Assembly: GCF_028898845.1 (NCBI RefSeq)
Contig: NZ_CP118574.1
Location: 4,623,001 to 4,687,000 of the forward strand
Length of the DNA stretch: 64,000 nt
Reading direction: 5' to 3'
Source of the DNA: Streptomyces sp. WZ-12
GTDB taxonomy: Bacteria; Actinomycetota; Actinomycetes; Streptomycetales; Streptomycetaceae
A program made the position numbers and the translations under genes. Below the pieces are notes generated by a model. The model was not told the origin of the DNA. It did no database searches and saw only the letters and a program-made list of their open reading frames with translations. Below, one piece after another: positions 13,807-22,227 of this stretch (position 1 is the stretch's first letter; each line of letters opens with the position of its first letter).

Positions 13807-13849
13807 ATCCCCCTCCGACCTGCACAAACGCGGCCGGAGGGGATTTTTT
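13807..13849 (+). terminator. Rho-independent terminator after tRNA-Ala
   Basis: CCCCTCCG and CGGAGGGG form the stem and ATTTTTTG follows directly, a rare classical T-run terminator for this GC content. The rest of the 293-base stretch up to 14094 shows no further feature. Confidence 0.85.
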
Positions 13850-14094
13850 GTGCCCGCTTCCGCACCGCCGTGGACGGGCTTGCGGTCGGCGGTGGCGACG
13901 GCGGCGGACCTTCGGTGCTGGGGCGCCCGTCCCGCAAGGGAACCGCCGCGGCGAGCCCGGCACGCTCGGCGCTCGCCCGCCGAACTCCCCTTCCCTCCCC
14001 ACGCATTGGACGCATGACGCCGTCCCCCCCCCCGACACGCGGCCGGGCCGCGCCCTGGTGGAGGGACGCGGCCCGGGGGCGGGGCGGTAGGGGA

Positions 14095-14805
14095 TCAGGC
14101 GTCGTCGCCGCGCCGTTCGTCGGGGTCTGCCTGCTTGGCCTGGACCTCGGGGTCGAGCGGGGCGCCCTGGCCGCCCTCGACGGAGCTCAGGTGGCCGCGG
14201 TCGCCGACCTCGGTGGGCGCCGGCGGCTCGACCAGCCAGTCCGGGTTGGCCTGCTTGTCCCACCACTTCCAGGCGGCGACCGCGCCGGCCACGACGACGC
14301 CCAGCAGCGCCAGCCGCTTGGCGGCCTTGCCGCAGGCGGCCCGGCGGCACTGCTTCTTCTGCAGCTTCTCGATCTCCGCGGCCGTCACCTGCCCGCGCAG
14401 CGCGGCCAGCGCCGCGGCGCCCCGGGCGAGCGCCTCCTCGCGCACCGGCTCGGCCGCCGCACGGGCGGTGACCACGGCGTTCTCCAGCCGCGGGCTGGTG
14501 TAGTCGGCGGCCTGCCGGGCGGCCTGCCGGGTGCGGACGGCGGCCCGGGTCGCGGCCGCGTCCACCTTGGGCGGCAGCGACCCACGGGCGTGCTCGATCC
14601 GCGGCTGAAGACGGGTGTCGTACTGGGCCCGGGCCTGCTGGGCCGCCCCGGCGACCCTGGGAGCGAGCCGGGCGCGCGCCTCCTGGGTGTAGTGGACAGC
14701 GGTGTCCTTGGCCGTACCGGCATAAGGAGCCACCACCTCCGCTGCGTGCCGCACGCCGTCCTTGGCCGAATGGGTCGCGGCGCGCACGCTGTCCTTGCGG
14801 GTCAC
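14095..14805 (-). CDS. DUF5324 family protein
   Basis: Start set at GTG 14805, preceded by GAGGAGGAT, giving 236 residues beginning MTRKDSVRAATHSAKDGV. Residues 1-150 are Ala/Arg-rich amphipathic helix, probably coiled coil or membrane-surface associated. A hydrophobic segment at about residues 170-185 (LALLGVVVAGAVAAWKWW) precedes DKQANPDWLVEPPAPTEV, which is the family signature. The tail is acidic. DUF5324 proteins are confined to Streptomyces and relatives; function unknown. It is divergent from the cyclophilin gene across 294 bases in which no other feature is evident. Confidence 0.82.
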   Translation of the reverse strand: MTRKDSVRAATHSAKDGVRHAAEVVAPYAGTAKDTAVHYTQEARARLAPRVAGAAQQARAQYDTRLQPRIEHARGSLPPKVDAAATRAAVRTRQAARQAADYTSPRLENAVVTARAAAEPVREEALARGAAALAALRGQVTAAEIEKLQKKQCRRAACGKAAKRLALLGVVVAGAVAAWKWWDKQANPDWLVEPPAPTEVGDRGHLSSVEGGQGAPLDPEVQAKQADPDERRGDDA

Positions 14806-15099
14806 GGGGATCCTCCTCCTCGGTGGGGTCCGGGTCTGGGGGCTGCTCCCCCACCTCTGCTGTGTCGCCTGTCCACCCGATTGACGAGCATGCCCGCTTG
14901 CCGGACGCACGGCATGTGTGCGCGGGCATCCGGGTCATCCGGGACTTTCCGGGGCCCCTCGTGACGACGATGCCATGCGGCGGCGCCGCCCGCGCGGGAA
15001 ATCAGTACGAAGTCCCGTCAAGAGGTGGCGGCCCGGCGGCCGGCGACCGCTTCGTGCGAGGATCGGGGACCGTCAGTGAAGACTTATGGAAGGTAGATC

Positions 15100-15627
15100 G
15101 TGGCTGAGCAGCTCTACGCCACCCTGAAGACGAACCAGGGCGACATCGAACTTCGGCTCCTGCCGAACCACGCTCCGAAGACGGTGAAGAACTTCGTCGA
15201 GCTCGCCAAGGGCGAGCGGGAGTGGACCGACCCGAAGACCGGCCAGCCGACCCAGGCCCCGCTCTACGACGGCACGGTCTTCCACCGGGTGATCAGCGGC
15301 TTCATGCTCCAGGGCGGCGACCCGCTGGGCAACGGCACCGGTGGCCCCGGCTACCAGTTCGCCGACGAGTTCCACCCCGACCTGGCGTTCAACAAGCCGT
15401 ACCTGCTGGCCATGGCCAACGCCGGCCCGGGCACCAACGGCTCGCAGTTCTTCATCACCGTCTCCCCGACGGCCTGGCTGACCGGCAAGCACACCATCTT
15501 CGGTGAGGTCACCAACGAGGCCAGCAAGAAGGTCGTGGACGCGATCGCCGAGACGCAGACCAACCCGCGCACCGACCGTCCGGTGCAGGACGTCGTCATC
15601 GAGTCGGTCGTCATCGAGACCCGCTGA
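15100..15627 (+). CDS. ppiA: Cyclophilin-type peptidyl-prolyl cis-trans isomerase
   Basis: 175 residues from GTG 15100 after GGAAGG. The cyclophilin core is clear: FHRVISGFMLQGGDP (catalytic Arg and Gln), GPGTNGSQFFITVSPTAWLTGKHTIFGEV (active-site Gln, Phe, Trp and His). There is no signal peptide, so it acts on folding proteins in the cytosol. Size and sequence match the single-domain Streptomyces cyclophilin found near oriC. Confidence 0.95.
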   Translation: MAEQLYATLKTNQGDIELRLLPNHAPKTVKNFVELAKGEREWTDPKTGQPTQAPLYDGTVFHRVISGFMLQGGDPLGNGTGGPGYQFADEFHPDLAFNKPYLLAMANAGPGTNGSQFFITVSPTAWLTGKHTIFGEVTNEASKKVVDAIAETQTNPRTDRPVQDVVIESVVIETR

Positions 15628-15811
15628 CCCGGATCTCGTGCCCCGGTCCGATCCGGGGAACCATCGCGCCCCGTCCAGTCGTAGATTGAGACGGGGCGCG
15701 AGGCTCGTTCGAGGCGGGCTGGAGGGCGCGCGGCCGGTCGAGGCGCCGGGCGCGGAGGGGCGGCCCGTCCACACAGGCAGGCGCCCCGGTGAGACGAGGA
15801 CGAGGGGACCG

Positions 15812-16729
15812 ATGGACCAGCCAGGCAGCCCGCAGGAGCCGCAGCAGGCGCACGGCCACGACGGCCTGCCCGGCTGCCACCGCCACCCGGATCGCTCGAC
15901 CGGCATCCGCTGCACCCGCTGCGACCGGCCGATCTGCCCGGAGTGCATGATCAGCGCCTCGGTCGGCTTCCAGTGCCCGGACTGCGTGCGCACCGGCGGC
16001 GGCAGCGGCCCGGCGCCGAGGGCCAGCGCGCCGCGCACGATGGCCGGTGGCACCGTGACCGCCGATCCCCGGCTGGTCACCAAGATCCTGCTGGGCCTCA
16101 ACGTCGCCGTCTTCGTCGCGGTGCTGCTCAACGAGCAGTATTTCGGCGGGTGGTTGGTCGACCGGCTCGACATGCTCGGCCTCGCCGTCGACCCCAGCCG
16201 CTACCAACTCGTCGGCGTCGCGCACGGCGAGTGGTACCGCCTGCTGACCGCGGTCTTCCTGCACCAGCAGTTCGCGCACATCGGCTTCAACATGCTCTCG
16301 CTGTGGTGGCTGGGCCCGCCGCTGGAGGCGGCGCTCGGCAGGCTCCGCTACACCGCGCTCTACCTGCTCGCCGGCCTGGGCGGCAGCGCCCTGTCCTACC
16401 TCGTCACCGCGCAGAACCAGCCCTCGCTCGGGGCGTCCGGCGCGATCTTCGGGCTGTTGGGCGCCACGGCCGTGCTGATGCGCCGGCTCCAGTACGACAT
16501 GAAGCCGGTGCTGATCCTGCTCGGCATCAACCTGGCCTTCACGTTCCTGTGGCCGAACATCGCCTGGCAGGCGCACGTCGGCGGGCTGGTCGTGGGTGCC
16601 GCGGTGGCGTTCGGGATGGTGCACGCGCCGCGGCAGCACCGGACGCTGGTGCACATCGGGACGTGCGCGGTGACGCTGCTCGCGATCGTCGCGGTGGTAT
16701 GGGTACGGACCGCCCAACTGCTGGGCTGA
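15812..16729 (+). CDS. Rhomboid family intramembrane serine protease with N-terminal zinc finger
   Basis: ATG 15812 follows CGAGGGGACC, giving 305 residues. Residues 21-62 hold a B-box-like zinc finger with paired His/Cys ligands (GCHRHPDRS, CTRCDRPICPECM, CPDC). Six to seven membrane helices follow. Rhomboid signatures are the HIGFNM motif (helix 2), GASGAIFG with the catalytic Ser, and WQAHVGG with the catalytic His. It cleaves substrates within the membrane; targets are unknown. The zinc finger-rhomboid fusion is common in actinomycetes. Confidence 0.93.
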   Translation: MDQPGSPQEPQQAHGHDGLPGCHRHPDRSTGIRCTRCDRPICPECMISASVGFQCPDCVRTGGGSGPAPRASAPRTMAGGTVTADPRLVTKILLGLNVAVFVAVLLNEQYFGGWLVDRLDMLGLAVDPSRYQLVGVAHGEWYRLLTAVFLHQQFAHIGFNMLSLWWLGPPLEAALGRLRYTALYLLAGLGGSALSYLVTAQNQPSLGASGAIFGLLGATAVLMRRLQYDMKPVLILLGINLAFTFLWPNIAWQAHVGGLVVGAAVAFGMVHAPRQHRTLVHIGTCAVTLLAIVAVVWVRTAQLLG

Positions 16730-16756
16730 CGGCCCCGCGACGCTCCGCGCAGCACG

Positions 16757-16955
16757 TTGTCCACAGTCCGTGAAGGATCTTGTGCATGCTGTGCAGAAAC
16801 CGGCCCCGCGCCCCGTCGATCGACGTTTCCGCAGGAAGGGGCGGGAGCGAGGGCCGGTGGCGAGGGTCACCGCCGGTCACACCGGCGTCAACCTCCCGAG
16901 GGTTATCCACAGATCTTCTGAAGTTTTCCCCGGCTGTGGATAACTGTGTGGATGG
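16757..16955. promoter_or_regulatory. Cluster of DnaA boxes between rhomboid and crgA genes
   Basis: TTGTCCACA (16757-16765, the preferred Streptomyces box), TTATCCACA (16903-16911), its complement TGTGGATAA (16935-16943), and TGTGGATGG (16947-16955, one mismatch). The last three are within 53 bases. Two of them face each other around a short AT-rich centre. DnaA-titrating clusters outside oriC are known in S. coelicolor; this one may sequester DnaA or regulate the flanking genes. Confidence 0.7.
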
Positions 16956-17014
16956 CCTTGGGCAGGGCTTGCGCTAACTCCGCCGGGAAAGCGGGCGCGC
17001 CCCGCCCGCTGCCG

Positions 17015-17269
17015 CTACTTCCACTGCGTGGAGACGCCGAAGCCCACCGCGATGAAGCCGAAGCCGCAGACGATGTTCCAGTTGCCCATCGCCTTGATCG
17101 GTAGATCGCCCTCGGACACGTAGAACAGCACGATCCACGCCAGTCCGATCACGAACATCGCCAGCATCAGTGGCGCGACCCAGCCGCGGCCGGAACTCAT
17201 CTTCAAGCTGGTGGTCTTCGCCGGCGGCGGCGTGAAGTCGTCCTTCTTGCGGATCCGTGACTTCGGCAC
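17015..17269 (-). CDS. crgA: Cell division protein CrgA
   Basis: 84 residues from GTG 17269 after GGAGAG. The family start MPKSRIRKK is followed by two membrane helices (about residues 32-50 and 64-80) and the conserved C-terminus [22 protein letters not shown]. CrgA coordinates growth and sporulation septation by affecting Z-ring formation in Streptomyces and bridges FtsZ with peptidoglycan synthases in mycobacteria. It is divergent from the DUF881 gene. Confidence 0.96.
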   Translation of the reverse strand: MPKSRIRKKDDFTPPPAKTTSLKMSSGRGWVAPLMLAMFVIGLAWIVLFYVSEGDLPIKAMGNWNIVCGFGFIAVGFGVSTQWK

Positions 17270-17443
17270 GAGGAACTCTCCTGTCGATGTGCTGCTCCCC
17301 CGCTCTCCACGGTGAGCGGGCGGTCCCCCTCCGCCCGGAGGGGGCGCGGGTCGGGAGCCAGGGTACGGACACAGGGGAACGGATTTCCTTCCCGGCGTCC
17401 GTTAGCGTAGTGCTTCCGCGGCGTCGTAAGGAGTAAGGGTACG

Positions 17444-18214
17444 TTGAGCACATCCGCCGGCTCCTCCGGGCGTCCGCTACGGCCCCGATTGCGGCCCGTC
17501 CGGCTCCTCACCCTCCTCGTCTTCGCCCTCGCCGGTCTGCTGTTCTGGCTGAGCTTCGACACCGCCCGCGGCACCAACCTCCGCTCCGACGACTCGATGC
17601 TCCGGCTCTCCGACCTCATCCAGGAGCGCAGCCACAAGAACGGCGCCCAGGACGACAGCAACGCCGGCCTGCGCGCGGAGGTTGACGCCCTCGCCCGCCG
17701 CGACAACAGCGCCTCCGTCGGGGACGACACCAGGCTCAGGGGGCTGGAGAAGAGCGCCGGCACCAAGGCGCTGTCCGGCCCGGGCCTGACCGTCACGCTC
17801 ACCGACGCCCCGCCGAACGCCACCGCCAAGATCCCCGGCATCCCCGATCCGCAGCCCAACGACCTGGTCATCCATCAGCAGGACCTCCAGGCCGTCGTCA
17901 ACGCCCTCTGGCACGGCGGCGCCAAGGGCATCAAGGTCATGGACCAGCGGCTGATCTCCACCAGCGCGGTGCGCTGCGTCGGCAACACCCTGATCCTCCA
18001 GGGGCAGGTCTACTCACCGCCCTACAAGATCACCGCGGTCGGCGACCGGGACGCGCTCAACCGCGCGCTCACCGCGTCCCCCGCCCTCCAGAACTACCTC
18101 CAGTACGTCAACGCCTACGGCCTCGGCTGGAAAGTCGACCAGCACGAGGCGGTGACTCTGCCCGGCTACTCCGGCACAGTGGACCTCCACTACGCACAGC
18201 CTGTGAAGCCGTAG
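17444..18214 (+). CDS. DUF881 family membrane-anchored protein
   Basis: 256 residues from a TTG start at 17444, with AAGGAG ten bases upstream; no ATG or GTG nearby fits. An N-terminal membrane anchor (about residues 20-38) precedes a coiled-coil-prone stretch and the extracytoplasmic DUF881 domain. The motifs GPGLTVTLTDAP, NDLVIHQQDLQAVVNALW and GAKGIKVMDQRLISTSAVRCVGN are characteristic. The family lies beside crgA and sortases and is implicated only by context in septation or cell-wall processes. Confidence 0.88.
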   Translation: MSTSAGSSGRPLRPRLRPVRLLTLLVFALAGLLFWLSFDTARGTNLRSDDSMLRLSDLIQERSHKNGAQDDSNAGLRAEVDALARRDNSASVGDDTRLRGLEKSAGTKALSGPGLTVTLTDAPPNATAKIPGIPDPQPNDLVIHQQDLQAVVNALWHGGAKGIKVMDQRLISTSAVRCVGNTLILQGQVYSPPYKITAVGDRDALNRALTASPALQNYLQYVNAYGLGWKVDQHEAVTLPGYSGTVDLHYAQPVKP

Positions 18215-18250
18215 CCCGCATCCCGCGGGCCGGCGGGGAGGGGCGGCCGG

Positions 18251-18937
18251 ATGACGGCGCGGTGGATCGTCCGCACGATCAGCGAAATCTGCCTCACCAC
18301 CGGGACGTTGATCGTCCTCTTCGTCGTCTACCTCCTCTACTGGACCGGCGTCCGGGCCGACAGCGCGATGGACGGCGAGATCGGCAGGCTGCAGGACCAG
18401 TGGTCCACCGGCCCGGTCGCCGCCGCCCAACCGGCCCCCACGGCCACCGCCCCGCCCCGCCGCTATGAGCCTGGCCGGTCCTTCGCCGTGATGTACGTCC
18501 CGCGCTTCGGCCGGGACTGGGCCAAACCCGTCCTGGAGGGCACCGGCACCGACGTCCTCCAGCGCGGCCTGGGCCACTACGACGGCACCGCCCGCCTCGG
18601 CGCGACCGGCAACTTCGCCGTGGCCGGCCACCGCCGCACCTACGGCGACCCCTTCAAGGACTTCCCCCAACTCCGCCCCGGGGACGCCGTGATCCTCACC
18701 GACGGCACCACCTGGTTCACCTACCGCATCGACAACCACCCGTACACGACCCTGCCCACCGACATCGGCGTGATCGACCCGGTCCCGCGGGAATCCGGCT
18801 TCACCGGCCCAGGCCGCTATCTCACCCTGACCACCTGCGAACCGGAGTGGGGTCACAGCCACCGCCTGATCGCCTGGGCCCACCTCGACGCCACCCAACC
18901 CGTCGCCCAGGGAAGGCCGTCGGCTTTGGCCGGCTGA
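18251..18937 (+). CDS. Class E sortase (first of three)
   Basis: 228 residues from ATG 18251 after GGGGAGGGG. One N-terminal membrane anchor, then a sortase domain with the His of AGHRRTYG, the catalytic Cys of LTTCEPEWG and the Arg of SHRLIAW. Class E sortases covalently attach proteins bearing LAxTG-type signals to peptidoglycan. It is the most divergent and shortest of the three here. It may be co-transcribed with the DUF881 gene (36 bases apart). Confidence 0.9.
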   Translation: MTARWIVRTISEICLTTGTLIVLFVVYLLYWTGVRADSAMDGEIGRLQDQWSTGPVAAAQPAPTATAPPRRYEPGRSFAVMYVPRFGRDWAKPVLEGTGTDVLQRGLGHYDGTARLGATGNFAVAGHRRTYGDPFKDFPQLRPGDAVILTDGTTWFTYRIDNHPYTTLPTDIGVIDPVPRESGFTGPGRYLTLTTCEPEWGHSHRLIAWAHLDATQPVAQGRPSALAG

Positions 18938-19017
18938 GCCCCCGCCTACAGCCTCTCCCCGTACTCTGGTGTCGCAATCGACATCGTCAACGGCATCGGC
19001 AAGGGGACAGCGACAGC

Positions 19018-19194
19018 ATGTACGGCTGGATCTGGCGGCATCTGCCGGGCACCACGTGGGTGAAGGCGCTGATTTCCGCGGTGCTCGTCCTGGCGGTGGT
19101 CTTCGTGCTCTTCCAGTGGGTCTTTCCGTGGGCGGAGCCGCTGCTCCCCTTCAATGACGTCACTGTCGACCAAGGGATGGCAGCCACCCGATGA
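19018..19194 (+). CDS. Small single-pass membrane protein
   Basis: 58 residues from ATG 19018 after AAGGGGA. It begins MYGWIWRHLPGTTWVKA, continues with one hydrophobic helix (residues 18-37), and ends in a short outside tail containing PFNDVTV. Its TGA overlaps the ATG of the pabA-like gene (ATGA), so the two are translationally coupled. Similar small proteins occur at this locus in other Streptomyces; no function is known. Confidence 0.8.
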   Translation: MYGWIWRHLPGTTWVKALISAVLVLAVVFVLFQWVFPWAEPLLPFNDVTVDQGMAATR

Positions 19195-19847
19195 CCGCAC
19201 GGATTCTCGTCGTCGACAACTACGACAGCTTCGTCTTCAACCTCGTCCAGTACCTCTACCAACTCGGCGCCGAGTGCGAGGTGCTGCGCAACGACGAGGT
19301 CGCACCGCGCCATGCCCAGGACGGCTTCGACGGCGTGCTGCTCTCCCCGGGCCCCGGTACGCCCGAGCAGGCCGGCGTCTGCGTCGAGATGGTCCGGCAC
19401 TGCGCGAACACCGGCGTCCCGGTCTTCGGCGTGTGCCTGGGGCTCCAGTCGATGGCGGTCGCCTACGGCGGGGTGGTGGACCGGGCCCCCGAGCTGCTGC
19501 ACGGCAAGACCTCGCCCGTCCTCCACGAGGGCGTCGGCGTCTTCGCCGGGCTGCCCTCGCCGTTCACCGCCACCCGCTACCACTCGCTGGCCGTCGAGCC
19601 GGACACCGTCCCCGACGAACTGGCCGTCACCGCCTGGACGGAGGCCGACGACGCCCCCGGCGGCCGGATCATCATGGGGCTGCGGCACCGCGAACTCCCC
19701 GTGGAGGGCGTGCAGTTCCACCCCGAGTCGGTGCTGACGGAGTGGGGCCACCAGATGCTCGCCAACTGGCTGGTGGAGTGCGGCGACAAGGGGGCGGTGG
19801 AGCGTTCGGCGGGGCTTGCCCCGGTGGTCGGCAAGGCCGGGGCGTGA
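19191..19847 (+). CDS. pabA: Aminodeoxychorismate/anthranilate synthase component II (glutamine amidotransferase)
   Basis: 218 residues, class I glutamine amidotransferase: LLSPGPGTPEQAG oxyanion region, nucleophile Cys in VFGVCLGLQSM, and the His-Glu pair in VQFHPESVLTEWG. It supplies ammonia to a chorismate-amination partner for folate (PabB) or tryptophan (TrpE); no component I gene is in the window, so the pathway is ambiguous. It is sandwiched by four-base overlaps between a small membrane protein and a sortase, an unusual but conserved Streptomyces arrangement. Confidence 0.9.
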   Translation: MTARILVVDNYDSFVFNLVQYLYQLGAECEVLRNDEVAPRHAQDGFDGVLLSPGPGTPEQAGVCVEMVRHCANTGVPVFGVCLGLQSMAVAYGGVVDRAPELLHGKTSPVLHEGVGVFAGLPSPFTATRYHSLAVEPDTVPDELAVTAWTEADDAPGGRIIMGLRHRELPVEGVQFHPESVLTEWGHQMLANWLVECGDKGAVERSAGLAPVVGKAGA

Positions 19848-21385
19848 CCGCGCTGCGCCCCGAGCGCGAAGGGCGGCCCTACGAGCCGTACGAGGAGCAG
19901 CCGCACGAGCCGTACGCGGCGGAGGCCGACTCCTACGGGCCGGACGACGCGTTCGAGGCGGCGGTGGGACGGCTCAGCGACCCGCTGAACGACCCCCTCC
20001 CGGGCCGGCCGGAGGCCCCGCGCCCGGACCCGTACGCGCAGGGCGGCCGGGCGGGCCGGGCCGACGGGAGAGCGGCCGCGGAGGGCTCCCCGTGGTTCCG
20101 GCCCCGCCAGGACTCGGCGGGGCCCGCTGCCCGGCCGGAGGCGCCGGCCCCGCCGCGTCCGCCGGCCCGGCACCGCAGACCCGCCGGCCCCGACGGCAGT
20201 CCCTTCGCGCCCCGCCCGTCGCACGGCTCCGGCCCCGAGGCCGACGCCTACGGCCAGGTGAACGGCGGCTTCGGACACGGCACTTACGCCCGGCCCACCG
20301 AGCCGATACCGGGACCCTCGGGGATCACGGAGGCCCTCACGACGCCCCTCCCCACCATCCCCCCGCTGCTTCCCTCACGGTCCCCGCGGCACCCGCGCTC
20401 CGCACCGTTCGACGCCTCGCCGGGGTCGGACGAGCAGACCATGGCGCTCCGCCAGCCCGGCCGGCACGGCGGGGGCGCTGTTTCACGTGAAACCGATGCC
20501 GACGACGCCACCGCCGTTTCACGTGAAACTCCGGCGGCCCTGGCGACGGGCGGGCGCGCGGCCCGACGCAAGGCCGCCCAGGAGGCCGCCAGGCGCGGCG
20601 GACGCCACGGCCGTCGCCGCGCCCCCTCCGCTGCCGCCGCGCCGGCCGCCGACCCGTCCAAGCCCATGACCCGCGTCGAGGCCCGCCGAGCCCAGCGCGC
20701 GGCCAAGGACAGCCCCGGCCTGATCGCCAGCCGGGCGCTGGGCGAGGTCTTCATCACGCTCGGCGTGCTGATGCTGCTGTTCGTCACCTACCAGCTTTGG
20801 TGGACGAACGTCCGGGCCGACGAGGAGGCCGGCGGCGCCGCCAACAACCTCCAGCACCAGTGGGAGCAGGGCGGCGGCGAGAAGAAGAACCTCGCGGCCG
20901 GCGAGCGCTTCGGAATCATGTACATCCCCAAGCTGGACGTGAAGGCCCCGATCGCCCAGGGCGTCGACAAGACTTCCGTCCTCGACCACGGCATGGTCGG
21001 CCACTACGACGCCGACAGCGGCATCAACACCGCGATGCCCTGGGACCGCACCGGCAACTTCGCCGTCGCCGCCCACCGCAACACCCACGGCGAGCCGTTC
21101 CGCTACATCAACCGCCTCACCAAGGGCGACAAGATCGTCGTGGAGACGCAGAGCGCCTACTACACGTACGAGATGGAGAGCGTCCTCCCGCAGACCTCTC
21201 CGAGCAACACCGGCGTGATCAGCCCGGTACCGCCCGGATCGGGCTTCACCAAGCCCGGGCGCTACCTCACCCTGACCACCTGCACTCCGGAATTCACCAG
21301 TACCTATCGGTTGATCGTCTGGGGCAAGATGGTCGACGAACGGCCGCGCAGCAAGGGCCAACCGGAAGCGCTCGCCGGCGGCTGA
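19844..21385 (+). CDS. srtE1: Class E sortase with long disordered N-terminus (SrtE-like)
   Basis: Start GTG 19844 overlaps the preceding stop (GTGA), giving 513 residues. About 285 N-terminal residues are a cytoplasmic Pro/Arg/Ala/Gly-rich region beginning with repeated YEPYEEQPHEPY. Then come a membrane helix (about residues 296-318) and the sortase domain: His in AAHRNTHGEPF, Cys in LTTCTPEFTS, Arg in YRLIVWG. By position this corresponds to one of the two S. coelicolor SrtE enzymes that anchor chaplins for aerial growth. Two perfect parS sites in the linker each encode VSRET. Confidence 0.9.
   Translation: MTALRPEREGRPYEPYEEQPHEPYAAEADSYGPDDAFEAAVGRLSDPLNDPLPGRPEAPRPDPYAQGGRAGRADGRAAAEGSPWFRPRQDSAGPAARPEAPAPPRPPARHRRPAGPDGSPFAPRPSHGSGPEADAYGQVNGGFGHGTYARPTEPIPGPSGITEALTTPLPTIPPLLPSRSPRHPRSAPFDASPGSDEQTMALRQPGRHGGGAVSRETDADDATAVSRETPAALATGGRAARRKAAQEAARRGGRHGRRRAPSAAAAPAADPSKPMTRVEARRAQRAAKDSPGLIASRALGEVFITLGVLMLLFVTYQLWWTNVRADEEAGGAANNLQHQWEQGGGEKKNLAAGERFGIMYIPKLDVKAPIAQGVDKTSVLDHGMVGHYDADSGINTAMPWDRTGNFAVAAHRNTHGEPFRYINRLTKGDKIVVETQSAYYTYEMESVLPQTSPSNTGVISPVPPGSGFTKPGRYLTLTTCTPEFTSTYRLIVWGKMVDERPRSKGQPEALAGG
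20480..20493. promoter_or_regulatory. parS site within the sortase gene (first)
   Basis: Perfect GTTTCACGTGAAAC inside coding sequence for the disordered linker; in frame it encodes VSRET. Confidence 0.92.
20516..20529. promoter_or_regulatory. parS site within the sortase gene (second)
   Basis: A second perfect GTTTCACGTGAAAC, centre-to-centre 36 bases from the first (about 3.4 helical turns), again encoding VSRET in the same frame. Confidence 0.92.
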
Positions 21386-21411
21386 GCGGACAACTGGAGG
21401 AGAGCTACGCG

Positions 21412-22155
21412 GTGACTGCCAGCGGAATCGATGAGGGGACCGAACGGTCCGCGCCGTCACCGGAGCCGCGTCGGGGGTGGCGGATCCTCGCCTCCGTCGT
21501 CAGCGTCGTCGGTGAACTGCTCATCACGGCCGGGCTGATCCTCGGCCTCTTCGTCGCCTACTCGTTGTGGTGGACCAACGTCCTGGCGGACCGGGAGTCG
21601 CACAAGCAGGGCGACCAGGTCCGTAAGCACTGGGCGGCGAAACCGGGACCCAAGGGGCCGGGGGAGCTGGACACCAAGGACGGCATCGGCTTCCTGCACG
21701 TCCCGGCGATGAACAACGGCGACGTGCTGGTCAAGAAGGGCACCGACACCGATGTCCTCAACGAAGGGGTGGCCGGCTACTACACCAAGCCCGTCAAGTC
21801 CGCCCTGCCGCAGGACACGAAGGGCAACTTCACCCTCGCCGCGCACCGCGACGGCCACGGCGCGAAGTTCCACAACATCGACAAGATCAAGGTCGGCGAC
21901 CCGATCGTCTTCGAGACCAAGGACACCTGGTACGTCTACAAGGTCTACGCGACGCTCCCGCAGACCTCGAAGTACAACGTCGACGTCCTCGACAAGGTCC
22001 CCGCGGGCTCCGGCAAGCACCAGGCCGGCCGCTACATCACCCTCACCACCTGCACCCCGGTCTTCACCTCGGAGTACCGCTACATCGTCTGGGGCGAACT
22101 GGTCCGCACCCAGAAGGTCGACGCGGACCGCACGCCCCCCGAGGAACTCCGCTAG
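21412..22155 (+). CDS. srtE2: Class E sortase (SrtE-like, third of three)
   Basis: 247 residues from GTG 21412 after GGAGGAGAG, 26 bases after the previous sortase. Membrane anchor at about residues 27-52, then sortase motifs: His in LAAHRDGHG, Cys in LTTCTPVFTS, Arg in YRYIVWGEL. It closely resembles the C-terminal half of the preceding sortase (shared SLWWTNV and PQTS), indicating tandem duplication. It is expected to attach LAxTG proteins to the wall. The gene faces pknB and shares a bidirectional terminator with it. Confidence 0.92.
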   Translation: MTASGIDEGTERSAPSPEPRRGWRILASVVSVVGELLITAGLILGLFVAYSLWWTNVLADRESHKQGDQVRKHWAAKPGPKGPGELDTKDGIGFLHVPAMNNGDVLVKKGTDTDVLNEGVAGYYTKPVKSALPQDTKGNFTLAAHRDGHGAKFHNIDKIKVGDPIVFETKDTWYVYKVYATLPQTSKYNVDVLDKVPAGSGKHQAGRYITLTTCTPVFTSEYRYIVWGELVRTQKVDADRTPPEELR

Positions 22156-22164
22156 GGCCCGCAC

Positions 22165-22211
22165 ACGACGGAGCCCCGGCCGCCCGCCAAGGGCCGCCGG
22201 GGCTTCGTCGT
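22165..22211. terminator. Bidirectional terminator between srtE2 and pknB
   Basis: ACGACGGAGCCCCGG and CCGGGGCTTCGTCGT form a 15-bp stem with one G-T pair, between two convergent genes. Confidence 0.82.
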
Positions 22212-22227
22212 ACGGGGCCGTCCCGGG

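Noticed and set aside
15503..15811. N-terminal extension of the rhomboid protease
   Set aside because: It overlaps the cyclophilin 3' end in another frame and reads Arg/Ser-rich sequence; ATG 15812 has a GAGGGG site and begins the zinc-finger domain.
19154..19843. Upstream extension of the second sortase across pabA
   Set aside because: It reads pabA out of frame and contains only Arg-rich sequence. GTG 19844 starts the coupled gene.
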